A stretch of 8,261 bases of DNA from the NCBI GenBank assembly GCA_946060825.1, contig CAMGPO010000039.1:1-8261 (forward strand), written 5' to 3'. The notes under the pieces were generated by a model. That model did not search any database. It saw nothing but the letters and a program-made list of their open reading frames with translations, and was not told where the DNA came from. A program made the position numbers and the translations under genes. This DNA comes from an uncultured Clostridia bacterium. GTDB taxonomy: Bacteria > Bacillota > Clostridia > Oscillospirales > Oscillospiraceae. Shown piece after piece: positions 1-7,943 of the stretch (position 1 is its first letter; the number at the start of each line of letters is the position of its first letter).

Positions 1-442
1 CGCTGCGCCGCTTGGGAATGATGACGCCGTGGGCGCCGGCACATTCCGCCGAGCGCAGAATCGCGCCCAGGTTGTGGGGATCGTTCAGCTCGTCGCAGAT
101 GACGATCAGCGGCGCTTCGCCCCGCTCCTCCGCCGTCTGAAGAATTTCCTCCACCGTCGCGTAGTCGTGGGCGGCGGCAAAGGCGATAACACCCTGATGA
201 GCCCCCGTGGGGCTCATGGCGTCCAGCTTGCGGCGGTCCGCCGTCTTGACGACGGCCCCGGCCTCCCGGGCCATGCCTGCGATGCGGCTCAGGCCCTTAT
301 CCGTATCGCCCTCGGCGATGAATACATGGTCGATGGTCCGCCCGCTCCGCAGGGCCTCCGTGACGGCGTTGCGCCCCTCGATCAGCCCCTCCGGAGCCTC
401 CCGGCGCACCGGTTCCCGGTTTTGTTCTTTTTCTTTCCTCAT
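1..442 (-). CDS. rlmB: 23S rRNA 2'-O-methyltransferase RlmB (TrmH/SpoU family), 3' end cut off by window edge
   Basis: The predicted role is methylation of the 2'-OH of a guanosine in the 23S rRNA peptidyl-transferase loop (G2251 in E. coli numbering), using S-adenosylmethionine in the cytoplasm. The visible part is 147 complete codons from an ATG at 442-440. Residues 1-17 are a charged leader. Residues 18-92 match the SpoU substrate-binding domain (EGRNAVTEALRSG at 22-34, HQGVIAF at 82-88). Residues 112-147 begin the SPOUT methyltransferase domain, with motif 1 DPHNLGAILRSAECAGA (121-137) containing the conserved Asn124 and Arg130, then IIPKRRS. The S-adenosylmethionine-binding knot motifs 2 and 3 lie beyond the left edge. 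The start is supported by an extended -10 promoter just upstream; the ribosome site (AGGGG about 13 bases upstream) is weak. Family assignment is secure. The exact target site is inferred from the family. Confidence 0.93.
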   Translation of the reverse strand, partial: MRKEKEQNREPVRREAPEGLIEGRNAVTEALRSGRTIDHVFIAEGDTDKGLSRIAGMAREAGAVVKTADRRKLDAMSPTGAHQGVIAFAAAHDYATVEEILQTAEERGEAPLIVICDELNDPHNLGAILRSAECAGAHGVIIPKRRS

Positions 443-488
443 AGTCTGGTTTCAGCCCCTGTTGTCCATAATGGTTACAATTCATTTT

Positions 489-517
489 ATTATAGCAGGA
501 AAGGCACAGCAACACAA
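489..517 (-). promoter_or_regulatory. Sigma-A-type promoter for rlmB (extended -10)
   Basis: Read on the minus strand, a perfect -10 TATAAT (494-489) is preceded by TGC, which makes an extended -10. A weak -35 TTGTGT (517-512) lies 17 bp upstream. Transcription would start near 482, giving a 5' leader of about 40 bases before the ATG at 442. Seen directly in the sequence; activity is inferred. Confidence 0.7.
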
Positions 518-566
518 CAAGAAATACAAATTTACAGAAAATTCACAGCAGTCCCCGTTTCCAAAG

Positions 567-595
567 TTGCGACAAATCAAGTTCTGTGTTATGAT
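567..595 (+). promoter_or_regulatory. Sigma-A-type promoter for ftsH (extended -10)
   Basis: The -35 TTGCGA (567-572) and -10 TATGAT (590-595) are separated by 17 bp, and TGT directly before the -10 gives an extended -10. The predicted start near 602 leaves a leader of about 40 bases before the ftsH ATG at 642. I saw no CIRCE element or CtsR-type direct repeat here, so the sequence gives no sign of HrcA or CtsR heat-shock control. Confidence 0.7.
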
Positions 596-641
596 AACCC
601 TGTTCTTTGTACCGCATTTCCGCGAGAAAGGGGGTCACCAA

Positions 642-2576
<1,935 letters not shown>

Positions 2577-2589
2577 TTCCCCGTAAAAC

Positions 2590-2621
2590 AAAGAGACGCC
2601 TCCGTGGAGGCGTCTCTTTTT
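2590..2621. terminator. Bidirectional intrinsic terminator between ftsH and the XRE/zinc-ribbon gene
   Basis: GAGACGCCTCC (2593-2603) pairs with GGAGGCGTCTC (2606-2616), and flanking A and T runs extend the stem. Five T follow on the plus strand (2617-2621). On the minus strand the same hairpin is followed by TTTG and more T. It sits 14 bases after the ftsH stop and 10 bases from the end of the convergent gene, so it can serve both. Confidence 0.9.
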
Positions 2622-2630
2622 CGTATGGAC

Positions 2631-3071
2631 TTACTTTTTCCAGTGTTCAAGCCGAGGAAGCTGAGTTTCGCAGAAGGCGCGCACCTGATCCTCCGGCCAT
2701 TGCTCGCCCGCCATATGGCCCACCAGGAACTCCGTCAGGGACTCCAGAGAAGAATAGGCAAATTTCCCATCGGTGTAGCACCACCGGCAGTAGTCCTCGT
2801 TGATCGTGCCGTCCGGCTCGCGGCTGAGGATCCCGTCCTCCAGCGGCATCCCGCAGCACTGGCAGATCAGCTGCTTCGGCGCGCCCAGCAGGGTGTTGAT
2901 CGACACGTCGAACAGCTTCGAGAGCAGCTTCAACGTCTCCGCGTTCGGCGTCGTCTCGCCGGTCTCCCAGCGGGAGACCGCCTGCCGCGTGACGTGTACC
3001 CGCTCCGCCAGCTCGCTCTGGGACAGCCCCCGTTTCGTCCGCAGGGACAGAATCACATCTTTTGTTTCCAT
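2631..3071 (-). CDS. XRE-family HTH protein with C-terminal zinc ribbon
   Basis: The predicted product is a 146-residue cytoplasmic DNA-binding protein. Residues 5-62 form an XRE/Cro-type helix-turn-helix: LRTKRGLSQSELAERVHVTR (10-29), then QAVSRWETGETTPNAETL (30-47), a very typical recognition segment. Residues 67-100 form a putative zinc ribbon with C70-x2-C73 (CQCCGMP) and C95-x2-C98 (CRWC). The C-terminal part (107-146) is helical and acidic/aromatic, with no recognised motif. HTH-plus-zinc-ribbon proteins of this kind are common and poorly characterised in Firmicutes. The start at 3071 is preferred over an upstream ATG at 3161 because AGAGGTG lies 8 bases before it and a good promoter -10 (3090-3095) falls inside the longer frame. 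The gene is divergent from nadE, with starts about 147 bp apart. Regulation of itself or of nadE is possible but only inferred from position. Confidence 0.85.
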   Translation of the reverse strand: METKDVILSLRTKRGLSQSELAERVHVTRQAVSRWETGETTPNAETLKLLSKLFDVSINTLLGAPKQLICQCCGMPLEDGILSREPDGTINEDYCRWCYTDGKFAYSSLESLTEFLVGHMAGEQWPEDQVRAFCETQLPRLEHWKK

Positions 3072-3089
3072 TGCACTCACCTCTCTTTT

Positions 3090-3118
3090 ATGATACACGC
3101 TCTCCCGGGACATGGCAA
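3090..3118 (-). promoter_or_regulatory. Promoter of the XRE/zinc-ribbon gene
   Basis: On the minus strand, -35 TTGCCA (3118-3113) and -10 TATCAT (3095-3090) have a 17-bp spacer. The start would fall near 3083, leaving a very short leader that just contains the AGAGGTG ribosome site. This argues for translation from 3071. Confidence 0.7.
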
Positions 3119-3147
3119 GCAACCGTCTGTTGCCCCGCTCTTTTTTG

Positions 3148-3170
3148 CGGCAGGATTGCAATTCCTGCCG
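3148..3170. promoter_or_regulatory. Candidate operator: perfect 8-bp inverted repeat over the nadE -35 box
   Basis: CGGCAGGA (3148-3155) and TCCTGCCG (3163-3170) form a perfect inverted repeat with a 7-base centre (3156-3162). That centre contains the nadE -35 box TTGCAA. A protein bound here would block RNA polymerase at nadE, and the site lies 30 bp upstream of the -35 of the divergent regulator gene. It is not followed by a T run in either direction, so it is not a terminator. The binding protein is unknown; candidates are the neighbouring XRE protein or an NAD/niacin regulator. Confidence 0.45.
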
Positions 3171-3184
3171 GAACCGGGTATAAT
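3156..3184 (+). promoter_or_regulatory. Sigma-A-type promoter of nadE
   Basis: The -35 TTGCAA (3156-3161) and perfect -10 TATAAT (3179-3184) are 17 bp apart. The predicted start near 3191 gives a leader of about 27 bases containing the AAAGGAG ribosome site. Both hexamers and the spacing are the same as in the guaD promoter in this window. Confidence 0.85.
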
Positions 3185-3217
3185 TGATCCAGACAAATAT
3201 GGAAAGGAGCCATTCCG

Positions 3218-5134
3218 ATGAAGGACGGCTTTATCAAAGTTGCCGCGGGTTCCGTTCGCACCACCGTGGCGGACACCCTGGCCAATGCGGAAGAAATCAA
3301 GGCACGGATTCTCGAGGCCGACGAGGCCGGCGTCAATCTGCTGGTGCTGCCGGAGCTGGCGGTCACCGGCTACTCCTGCGGCGACCTCTTCTACTCCGAC
3401 GTACTCCTGAAGGCGGCCCTGTGGGCTTTGGAGGACATCTGCGATTTCACCCGGGACAAGTATCCCCTCGTCATCCTCGGCCTGCCCCTGCGGCACCGGG
3501 GCAAGCTCTACAACTGCGCCGCCGCCGTCCACCACGGCGAGGTGCTGGCCTTCGTGCCCAAGACCCACCTGCCCAACTACAACGAGTTCTATGAGATGCG
3601 GCAGTTCACCCCCGGCGGGGACATCGAGGACAGCGAAATCCTCTTCCGGGGCAAGGCAGTCCCCTTCGGCGTCAACGTGCTGCTGCAGCACGAGACGATG
3701 GAGAACTTCTGCGCCGGCGTCGAGCTGTGCGAGGATCTGTGGGCCCCCTGCCCGCCCAGCGAGTTCCTGACCCGCTGCGGCGCGACGGTCATCGCCAATC
3801 CCTCCGCCTCCGACGAGATCATCGGCAAGGCCGAGTACCGCCGGATGCTCGTCTCCGCCACCTCCGCCCGGCTGCTCTGCGGCTACGTCTACTGCAACGC
3901 CGGCCCCAGCGAATCCACCCAGGACGTGGTCTTCTCCCAGCAGCACCTGATCGCGGAAAACGGCACTCTGCTGGCCGAGAATCCGCCCTTCGGGGAAACG
4001 AACCTGCTCATCACGGAACTGGACGTCGACCGTCTCGCCGGCGAGCGCCACAAGGAGACCACCTTCTCCCTCTACCCCGACGGCGAATGCCGGGTCGTCT
4101 CCTTCTTCCAGCCCCTGCGGGAGACCGTGCTGACCAAGGCCGTCGGCAGGAATCCCTTCGTCCCCGCCGCCGACGACCAGCTCGCCGCCCGCGCCGAGGC
4201 GATTTTGCAGATTCAGGCCCGGGGACTCAAGAAACGCCTCGCGCACACCCGCGCCAAAACCGCCGTAGTGGGCATCTCCGGCGGCCTCGACAGCTGTCTG
4301 GCCCTGCTGGTCATGGTGCGGGCCTTTGACCTCATGGACAAGCCCCGTTCGGAGATTCTGGCCGTGACGATGCCGGGCTTTGGCACCACCGGCCGCACCA
4401 GAGGCAACGCGGAGCGGCTCTGCGAGCTGCTGGGCGTCACCCTGAAAACCGTCCCCATCGGCGAGGCCGTCAGCCTCCACTTCCGGGACATCGGCCACGA
4501 CCCGGCCATCCGGGACGTGACTTACGAAAATTCCCAGGCCCGGGAGCGCACCCAGGTCATCATGGACATCGCCAATCAGGAAAATGGCCTCGTGGTCGGC
4601 ACCGGCGACCTCTCGGAGCTGGCCCTGGGCTGGGCCACCTACAACGGCGACCATATGTCGATGTACGGCGTCAACGCCTCGGTGCCCAAGACCCTGGTGC
4701 GCTACATCGTCCGCTATGAGGCGGGCCGCTCGGCCCCGGACCTGGCCGCTGTCCTCTACGACATCCTCGACACCCCGGTCTCGCCGGAGCTGCTGCCCGC
4801 TGACGAGCAGGGCAAGATCAGCCAGAAGACCGAGGATCTGGTCGGCCCCTACGAGCTCCACGACTTCTTCCTCTACTATCTGCTGCGCTTCGGCTTCGCC
4901 CCGTCGAAGATCTACCGGCTGGCCCGCTACGCCTTCGGCGGCGACTACGACGACGAGACGATCAAGAAGTGGCTCCGCACCTTTGTGCGCCGCTTCTTCA
5001 ACCAGCAGTTCAAGCGCTCCTGTATGCCCGACGGCCCGAAGGTCGGCTCGGCCTCGCTCTCGCCCCGGGGCGACTGGCGGATGCCCTCCGACGCTGTCAG
5101 CCGCGTCTGGCTCGACGATCTGGAAAGCCTGTGA
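3218..5134 (+). CDS. nadE: Glutamine-dependent NAD+ synthetase
   Basis: It catalyses the last step of NAD+ synthesis: nicotinate adenine dinucleotide + ATP + glutamine to NAD+ + AMP + PPi + glutamate. The protein has 638 residues and two domains, the long glutamine-using form (compare about 680 in Mycobacterium). The N-terminal nitrilase-fold glutaminase (about 5-300) shows the triad E46 in LPELAVTGYSC, K115 in VPKTHLPNY and C171 in GVELCEDLW. The C-terminal synthetase has the ATP-pyrophosphatase loop SGGLDS (354-359), MPGFGTTGRTRGNA (385-398) and GTGDLSELALGWATYNGDHM (461-480). It therefore needs no separate glutaminase. The start is fixed by AAAGGAG (3203-3209) with 8-base spacing behind a strong promoter. 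No terminator is evident before the lipoprotein gene 93 bp downstream, so read-through is plausible. No interruption or missing key residue is seen. Confidence 0.97.
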   Translation: MKDGFIKVAAGSVRTTVADTLANAEEIKARILEADEAGVNLLVLPELAVTGYSCGDLFYSDVLLKAALWALEDICDFTRDKYPLVILGLPLRHRGKLYNCAAAVHHGEVLAFVPKTHLPNYNEFYEMRQFTPGGDIEDSEILFRGKAVPFGVNVLLQHETMENFCAGVELCEDLWAPCPPSEFLTRCGATVIANPSASDEIIGKAEYRRMLVSATSARLLCGYVYCNAGPSESTQDVVFSQQHLIAENGTLLAENPPFGETNLLITELDVDRLAGERHKETTFSLYPDGECRVVSFFQPLRETVLTKAVGRNPFVPAADDQLAARAEAILQIQARGLKKRLAHTRAKTAVVGISGGLDSCLALLVMVRAFDLMDKPRSEILAVTMPGFGTTGRTRGNAERLCELLGVTLKTVPIGEAVSLHFRDIGHDPAIRDVTYENSQARERTQVIMDIANQENGLVVGTGDLSELALGWATYNGDHMSMYGVNASVPKTLVRYIVRYEAGRSAPDLAAVLYDILDTPVSPELLPADEQGKISQKTEDLVGPYELHDFFLYYLLRFGFAPSKIYRLARYAFGGDYDDETIKKWLRTFVRRFFNQQFKRSCMPDGPKVGSASLSPRGDWRMPSDAVSRVWLDDLESL

Positions 5135-5227
5135 AACCATCCAAATGGATGCAAATTCGATGCATTTCTCTGATAAAGTCCGGATAGAAGGAACCTTTTC
5201 CATCTGCTGACGAAAGGAGAAACCGCC
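5135..5227 (+). other. Intergenic gap between nadE and the lipoprotein gene
   Basis: This 93-bp stretch is more AT-rich than its surroundings in its first half. It contains a short direct repeat GATGCA (5149-5154 and 5159-5164) and the AAAGGAGA ribosome site (5213-5220). I found no convincing terminator for nadE and no promoter with both hexamers, which leaves co-transcription as the simplest reading. Confidence 0.4.
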
Positions 5228-5695
5228 ATGCGCCATTCATTTCCCGCCCTGCTGTTGGCCCTCTTGCTGGCCCTCTGCCTGACCGCCTGCGCCGCGTCCA
5301 CCCCGGAAACGCCCGCCCCGGAGGAAGTGCCGGAGACGCCGGATTCTTCGGGCGTCACCTACACCATTTCCCTTGCCGGCCGGGACGATCTGGCCTTCGG
5401 CTGCACCGTCTGGACAGAGGATGCCGGTGAGTCCGGATCGGAGATCGCGCTGACGGAGGAAAACCGGGCCGTTCTGGAGCGGCTGTTCGACGGTCAGGCC
5501 GTGGACTTTGGGGAATTGCCTGCCAACATCCCCTCGATCCAGATCACAGCCGGTACCTGCAACATCCTGATCGACGACGACGGCTTTGTCATCGTGTCCG
5601 ACGGCGAATTCAGCGGCTGCTACGCCCTCCCGCCGGAAGATTTTTCCGAGCTGTGCGCTCTGCTGCCGGAAAATGCCATGGCCAACAGGCCATAG
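5228..5695 (+). CDS. Small secreted lipoprotein of unknown function
   Basis: The 155-residue product is not recognised as a named family. Residues 1-20 are a type II signal peptide: a short basic start, a Leu/Ala-rich core, and a lipobox LTAC (18-21) with C21 as the lipidated cysteine, so it should be anchored to the outer face of the membrane. Residues 22-42 form a Pro/Glu/Thr-rich linker. Residues 43-155 are a small acidic domain with alternating hydrophobic segments (VTYTISLAG, SIQITAGTCNILIDDDGF, FVIVSDGEFSGCYAL) suggesting a beta-rich fold. Four further cysteines (59, 111, 131, 143) could form disulfides. AAAGGAGA lies 7 bases before the ATG. It follows nadE without a clear terminator and precedes a strong one. 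A link to NAD metabolism is not supported by anything in the protein. Confidence 0.82.
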   Translation: MRHSFPALLLALLLALCLTACAASTPETPAPEEVPETPDSSGVTYTISLAGRDDLAFGCTVWTEDAGESGSEIALTEENRAVLERLFDGQAVDFGELPANIPSIQITAGTCNILIDDDGFVIVSDGEFSGCYALPPEDFSELCALLPENAMANRP

Positions 5696-5733
5696 GGCGC
5701 GGCGACCCGGCGCACCAATCTGGAACGAAGTGC

Positions 5734-5763
5734 AAAACGGACTGCCAAGGCAGTCCGTTTTTT
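5734..5763. terminator. Bidirectional intrinsic terminator between the lipoprotein gene and guaD
   Basis: CGGACTGCC (5738-5746) pairs with GGCAGTCCG (5749-5757). Four A before and six T after (5758-5763) complete a plus-strand terminator, and the AAAA side gives TTTT on the minus strand. It lies 38 bases after the lipoprotein stop and directly against the guaD stop, so it serves both convergent genes. Confidence 0.92.
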
Positions 5764-5764
5764 C

Positions 5765-7018
5765 CTATTTGACCCTTCTTCCTGCCGCGCTGACAGCGAC
5801 GATGTCCCGGTCATCACAGCGGTAGATGGCCCGCTCCAGCCGTTCCTCCATCGTGAGGGGCCGAGCAGGAATCGGAAGGCGGCGGTCGTCCAGCACGACG
5901 GCGTGGAGGGGGTTGCCCACGGCGAAGCCGGGCTTGTCCCCGAAGTAGCGGTGGCCGGCGCTGGTGGCCAGGTAGTAGGCCTCCCGCACCGTCAGCACCT
6001 CGTCCCCTTCGGCGATGTTCCGCGCCTTGGAGGAACGGATGGCCGACGTCATCACGTCCAGCATCGACGGCATGGCCCCGCCGGCAATGTCCGACCCGAG
6101 GGCCACCCAGACCCCCTCCCGCAGCATCTGCTTCACCGGCGCGATGCCGCTGCAGATGTTGAGATTCGAGTCGGGACAGTGGACGGCCAGAACGCCGTAC
6201 TTCCGCATGGCGTCCCGCTCCCGCTTGTCCGAATGGACGCAGTGGGCCATGACCGTGTGGGAGCGCCAGAGGCCGTGCTTGCAGTAGGTCTCCCAATACT
6301 GGGCGCAGTCGGGACAAAGGCGGCCCACCAGCGCCATCTCCGCCCGGTTTTCGCTCAGGTGGCTCTGGACGTAGAGGCCCCGCTCCACGGCCAGCTTGCC
6401 GAGGAAGCCCATCAGCTCGTCGGTGCAGGACGGCGTAAACCGGGGCGTCAGGATGGGCCGGACGCGGCGGAACCGGCGGCATTCCTCCAGCCAGCGGAGT
6501 GTCTCCCGCTTCGATTCCTCCGTCCCCTCCTGCAAGCACGGGCCTCCCTGGCGGTCCATGTTGACCTTGCCGACATAGCCCGTGACCCCGGCCCGCTCCA
6601 GCTCCTCCATCAGGATCAGCGTGGCGTCCGTGTGGCGGGAGGAGAACATACAGACCCGGGTGGTGCCGCAGCGGACCAGCTCCGCGGCCAGCTGCCGGCA
6701 GGTCTGCCGGGCGAAGTCCGGTTCGGCGAAGCGGGCCTCGTTGGGGAAGGTATAGCGCTCGAGCCAGTCCAGCAGCGGCAGATCCATGCCGATGCCCACC
6801 ATCGGGTACTGGGGCGCGTGGAGGTGCATATCGGCAAAGGACTGCAGAATCAGCCGGTCGCCCCAGTCCTCCAGCGGCAGGGCCGCGTACCGGGACGGCA
6901 GCTCCGGCCCGACAAACTGAATGACCCCCTCCGCGTCAAAGACCAGATAGCCGCCCTCGAAAATCTCCAGCCGGTCCGGCCCGGCGGCGCTCAGGATATT
7001 CCCCTTCCAGACTTTCAT
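5765..7018 (-). CDS. guaD: Guanine deaminase
   Basis: This cytoplasmic amidohydrolase converts guanine + water to xanthine + ammonia, draining guanine towards xanthine. It has 417 residues, typical of bacterial GuaD. Metal-binding signature: H65-x-H67 in DMHLHAPQYP (63-72), H220 in QSHLSEN (219-224) with E223 nearby, H259 in MAHCVH (257-262), and D310 in GSDIAGG (309-314). Family-specific stretches are GMDLPLLDWLERYTFPNEAR (77-96) and TPRFTPSC (191-198), which separate guanine deaminase from cytosine or chlorohydrolase relatives. The start is fixed by AAAGGAGGA (7032-7024), 5 bases before the ATG. The gene sits behind a purine riboswitch with an intrinsic terminator, an independent support for a purine substrate. 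It lies downstream of rsuA on the same strand but has its own promoter. No xanthine dehydrogenase or permease gene is in the window. Confidence 0.96.
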   Translation of the reverse strand: MKVWKGNILSAAGPDRLEIFEGGYLVFDAEGVIQFVGPELPSRYAALPLEDWGDRLILQSFADMHLHAPQYPMVGIGMDLPLLDWLERYTFPNEARFAEPDFARQTCRQLAAELVRCGTTRVCMFSSRHTDATLILMEELERAGVTGYVGKVNMDRQGGPCLQEGTEESKRETLRWLEECRRFRRVRPILTPRFTPSCTDELMGFLGKLAVERGLYVQSHLSENRAEMALVGRLCPDCAQYWETYCKHGLWRSHTVMAHCVHSDKRERDAMRKYGVLAVHCPDSNLNICSGIAPVKQMLREGVWVALGSDIAGGAMPSMLDVMTSAIRSSKARNIAEGDEVLTVREAYYLATSAGHRYFGDKPGFAVGNPLHAVVLDDRRLPIPARPLTMEERLERAIYRCDDRDIVAVSAAGRRVK

Positions 7019-7039
7019 GCGGATCCTCCTTTCTCCGAC

Positions 7040-7085
7040 AAAAAGGGCGTTCCCCGGTTACAGCTCTCCTGTTCCAGGAACACCC
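7040..7085 (-). terminator. Riboswitch-controlled intrinsic terminator in the guaD leader
   Basis: On the minus strand GGGTGTTCC (7085-7077) pairs over nine contiguous base pairs (one G-U) with GGAACGCCC (7053-7045), followed by TTTTT (7044-7040). The 23-base loop can itself fold (ACAG/CTGT). The 5' arm shares bases 7078-7082 and 7085 with the 3' side of aptamer helix P1, so only one of the two can form. It lies 22 bases upstream of the guaD ATG. Confidence 0.85.
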
Positions 7086-7150
7086 ATAGCAGGGCCTTCG
7101 GCGGCCCCGTAGAAACTTCCGCGCCATGTCTGCGGAATTATATGTTGTTC
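7078..7150 (-). ncRNA. Purine-class riboswitch aptamer (guanine-type by the specificity C), guaD leader
   Basis: Read on the minus strand the element has the purine aptamer order. P1 5' side is GAACA then CATA (7150-7146, 7144-7141). Then come TAAT, P2 5' strand TCCGC, loop L2 GACATGG, P2 3' strand GCGGA, junction GTTTCTAC, P3 GGGGCC/GGCCCT with loop GCCGAA, and C at 7089 followed by TATGGGTGTTC (P1 3' side). The C before TATGGG is the position that pairs with guanine in the xpt aptamer; adenine aptamers have U. GG of L2 can pair with CC of L3, as in the known loop-loop contact. P1 is weak: four plus five pairs around a small internal loop. Because the P1 3' strand is also the terminator's 5' arm, ligand binding should prevent termination (ON switch). 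The class is clear by eye; ligand and sign are inferred. Confidence 0.88.
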
Positions 7151-7160
7151 TTCTCTTTGC

Positions 7161-7189
7161 ATTATATCACAAAGAATCCCGGATTGCAA
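7161..7189 (-). promoter_or_regulatory. Promoter of the guaD riboswitch leader
   Basis: On the minus strand, -35 TTGCAA (7189-7184) and -10 TATAAT (7166-7161) are 17 bp apart, and TGA before the -10 gives an extended -10. The predicted start near 7154 falls only a few bases before the aptamer P1 helix, as expected for a riboswitch transcript. Confidence 0.88.
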
Positions 7190-7215
7190 CCGTGAATTTT
7201 TGTATAATATGCCCA

Positions 7216-7917
7216 TTATCGAAAGATCGCGGCCAGCTCGTCCTCCGTCAGCGGGCGGAACTCACCGGGGGCCAGGCTGTCATCCAGCCGCAGGCCGCCG
7301 ATGGCCAACCGCTTGAGATAGCGGACGCGGGCCCCAGCGGCGGCGGCCATGCGCTTGACCTGATGCCGTCTGCCCTCCGTCACCCAGACGCGGGCCGAGC
7401 GGCCGTCCGGGGCGATCTCGATGTCCGCCGGGCGGCAGGTCAGGCCGTTGTCCACGGTGATGCCCGCCCGGAAGCGCTCCCGGGTGTCGGGGCGGAAGGC
7501 CCCCGTGACCTCGATGTAGTACTCTTTCCGGATGCCACTGCCGGGCAGGATGATGCGGTGGCAGAGCGCGCCGTCGTTGGTCAGGAGCAGCAGGCCCTCG
7601 GCGTCGAGGTCGAGGCGGCCGACGGGAAAGAGGTGCCGCCAGCAGGGCGGCAGCAGGTCTGTGACCGGCGGCTCCCGGCCGGAGACCGTGGCCGTCACAT
7701 AGCCGGCGGGTTTGTGCAGCATCAGGCAGACCGGCGGCTCCATGACCACCGGGATGCCGTCAACCCGGACGTCGGCGGCGGTGTCGCAGCGCTGGGAGAT
7801 GGCTGCCGCCACTGCGCCGTCCACCGTGACCCGGCCCTCATTCACGAGGCCGATGACCTCCCGGCGGGTATACCGCCCCGAGCCGCGAATGATCTCATCG
7901 AGCCGAAAAACCGCCAT
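7216..7917 (-). CDS. rsuA: 16S rRNA pseudouridine synthase, RsuA family
   Basis: It isomerises a uridine of the small-subunit rRNA (U516 in E. coli) to pseudouridine. The protein has 233 residues, close to E. coli RsuA (231) and shorter than RluB-type relatives. Residues 1-57 form an S4 RNA-binding domain (FRLDEIIRGSGRYTRREV, GRVTVDGAVAA). The catalytic domain has MLHKPAGYVTA (66-76) and PVGRLDLDAEGLLLLTNDG (98-116), with catalytic D103 in GRLD. The family C-terminal block is EGRRHQVKRMAAAAGARV (181-198) and IGGLRLDDSLAPGEFRPLTE (206-225). The start at 7917 is chosen because AAAGGGGGAG precedes it and a consensus promoter lies inside the longer frame that would begin at 8013. No terminator follows the stop, so transcripts may run into the guaD leader 27 bases on. 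Whether the target is 16S or 23S rRNA is a family-based inference. Confidence 0.93.
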   Translation of the reverse strand: MAVFRLDEIIRGSGRYTRREVIGLVNEGRVTVDGAVAAAISQRCDTAADVRVDGIPVVMEPPVCLMLHKPAGYVTATVSGREPPVTDLLPPCWRHLFPVGRLDLDAEGLLLLTNDGALCHRIILPGSGIRKEYYIEVTGAFRPDTRERFRAGITVDNGLTCRPADIEIAPDGRSARVWVTEGRRHQVKRMAAAAGARVRYLKRLAIGGLRLDDSLAPGEFRPLTEDELAAIFR

Positions 7918-7943
7918 ACCATCTCCCCCTTTCGGACGGAAAC

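Noticed and set aside
3148..3170. Palindrome read as an intrinsic terminator
   Set aside because: No T run follows the hairpin in either direction: plus-strand T residues precede it, and the minus-strand copy is followed by A residues.
5135..5227. Terminator or promoter between nadE and the lipoprotein gene
   Set aside because: Short complementary bits (AAATG/CATTT) are too weak and lack a T run, and no -10 has a partner -35 at proper distance.
3077..5236. Long minus-strand open frame (719 codons) antisense to nadE
   Set aside because: Same reason: a composition shadow of a high-GC gene, with low-complexity Gly/Ala/Val content and no motifs, and it overruns three real promoters and starts.
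5903..7195. Plus-strand open frame opposite guaD
   Set aside because: The minus strand holds an unmistakable guanine deaminase with its leader. The plus-strand frame has no domain signature and runs through the riboswitch.
7184..7208. Possible plus-strand promoter TTGCAA...TATAAT
   Set aside because: The hexamers are only 13 bp apart and no plus-strand gene follows. TTGCAA here is the minus-strand -35 of guaD read on the other strand, within a palindromic TTGCAA.
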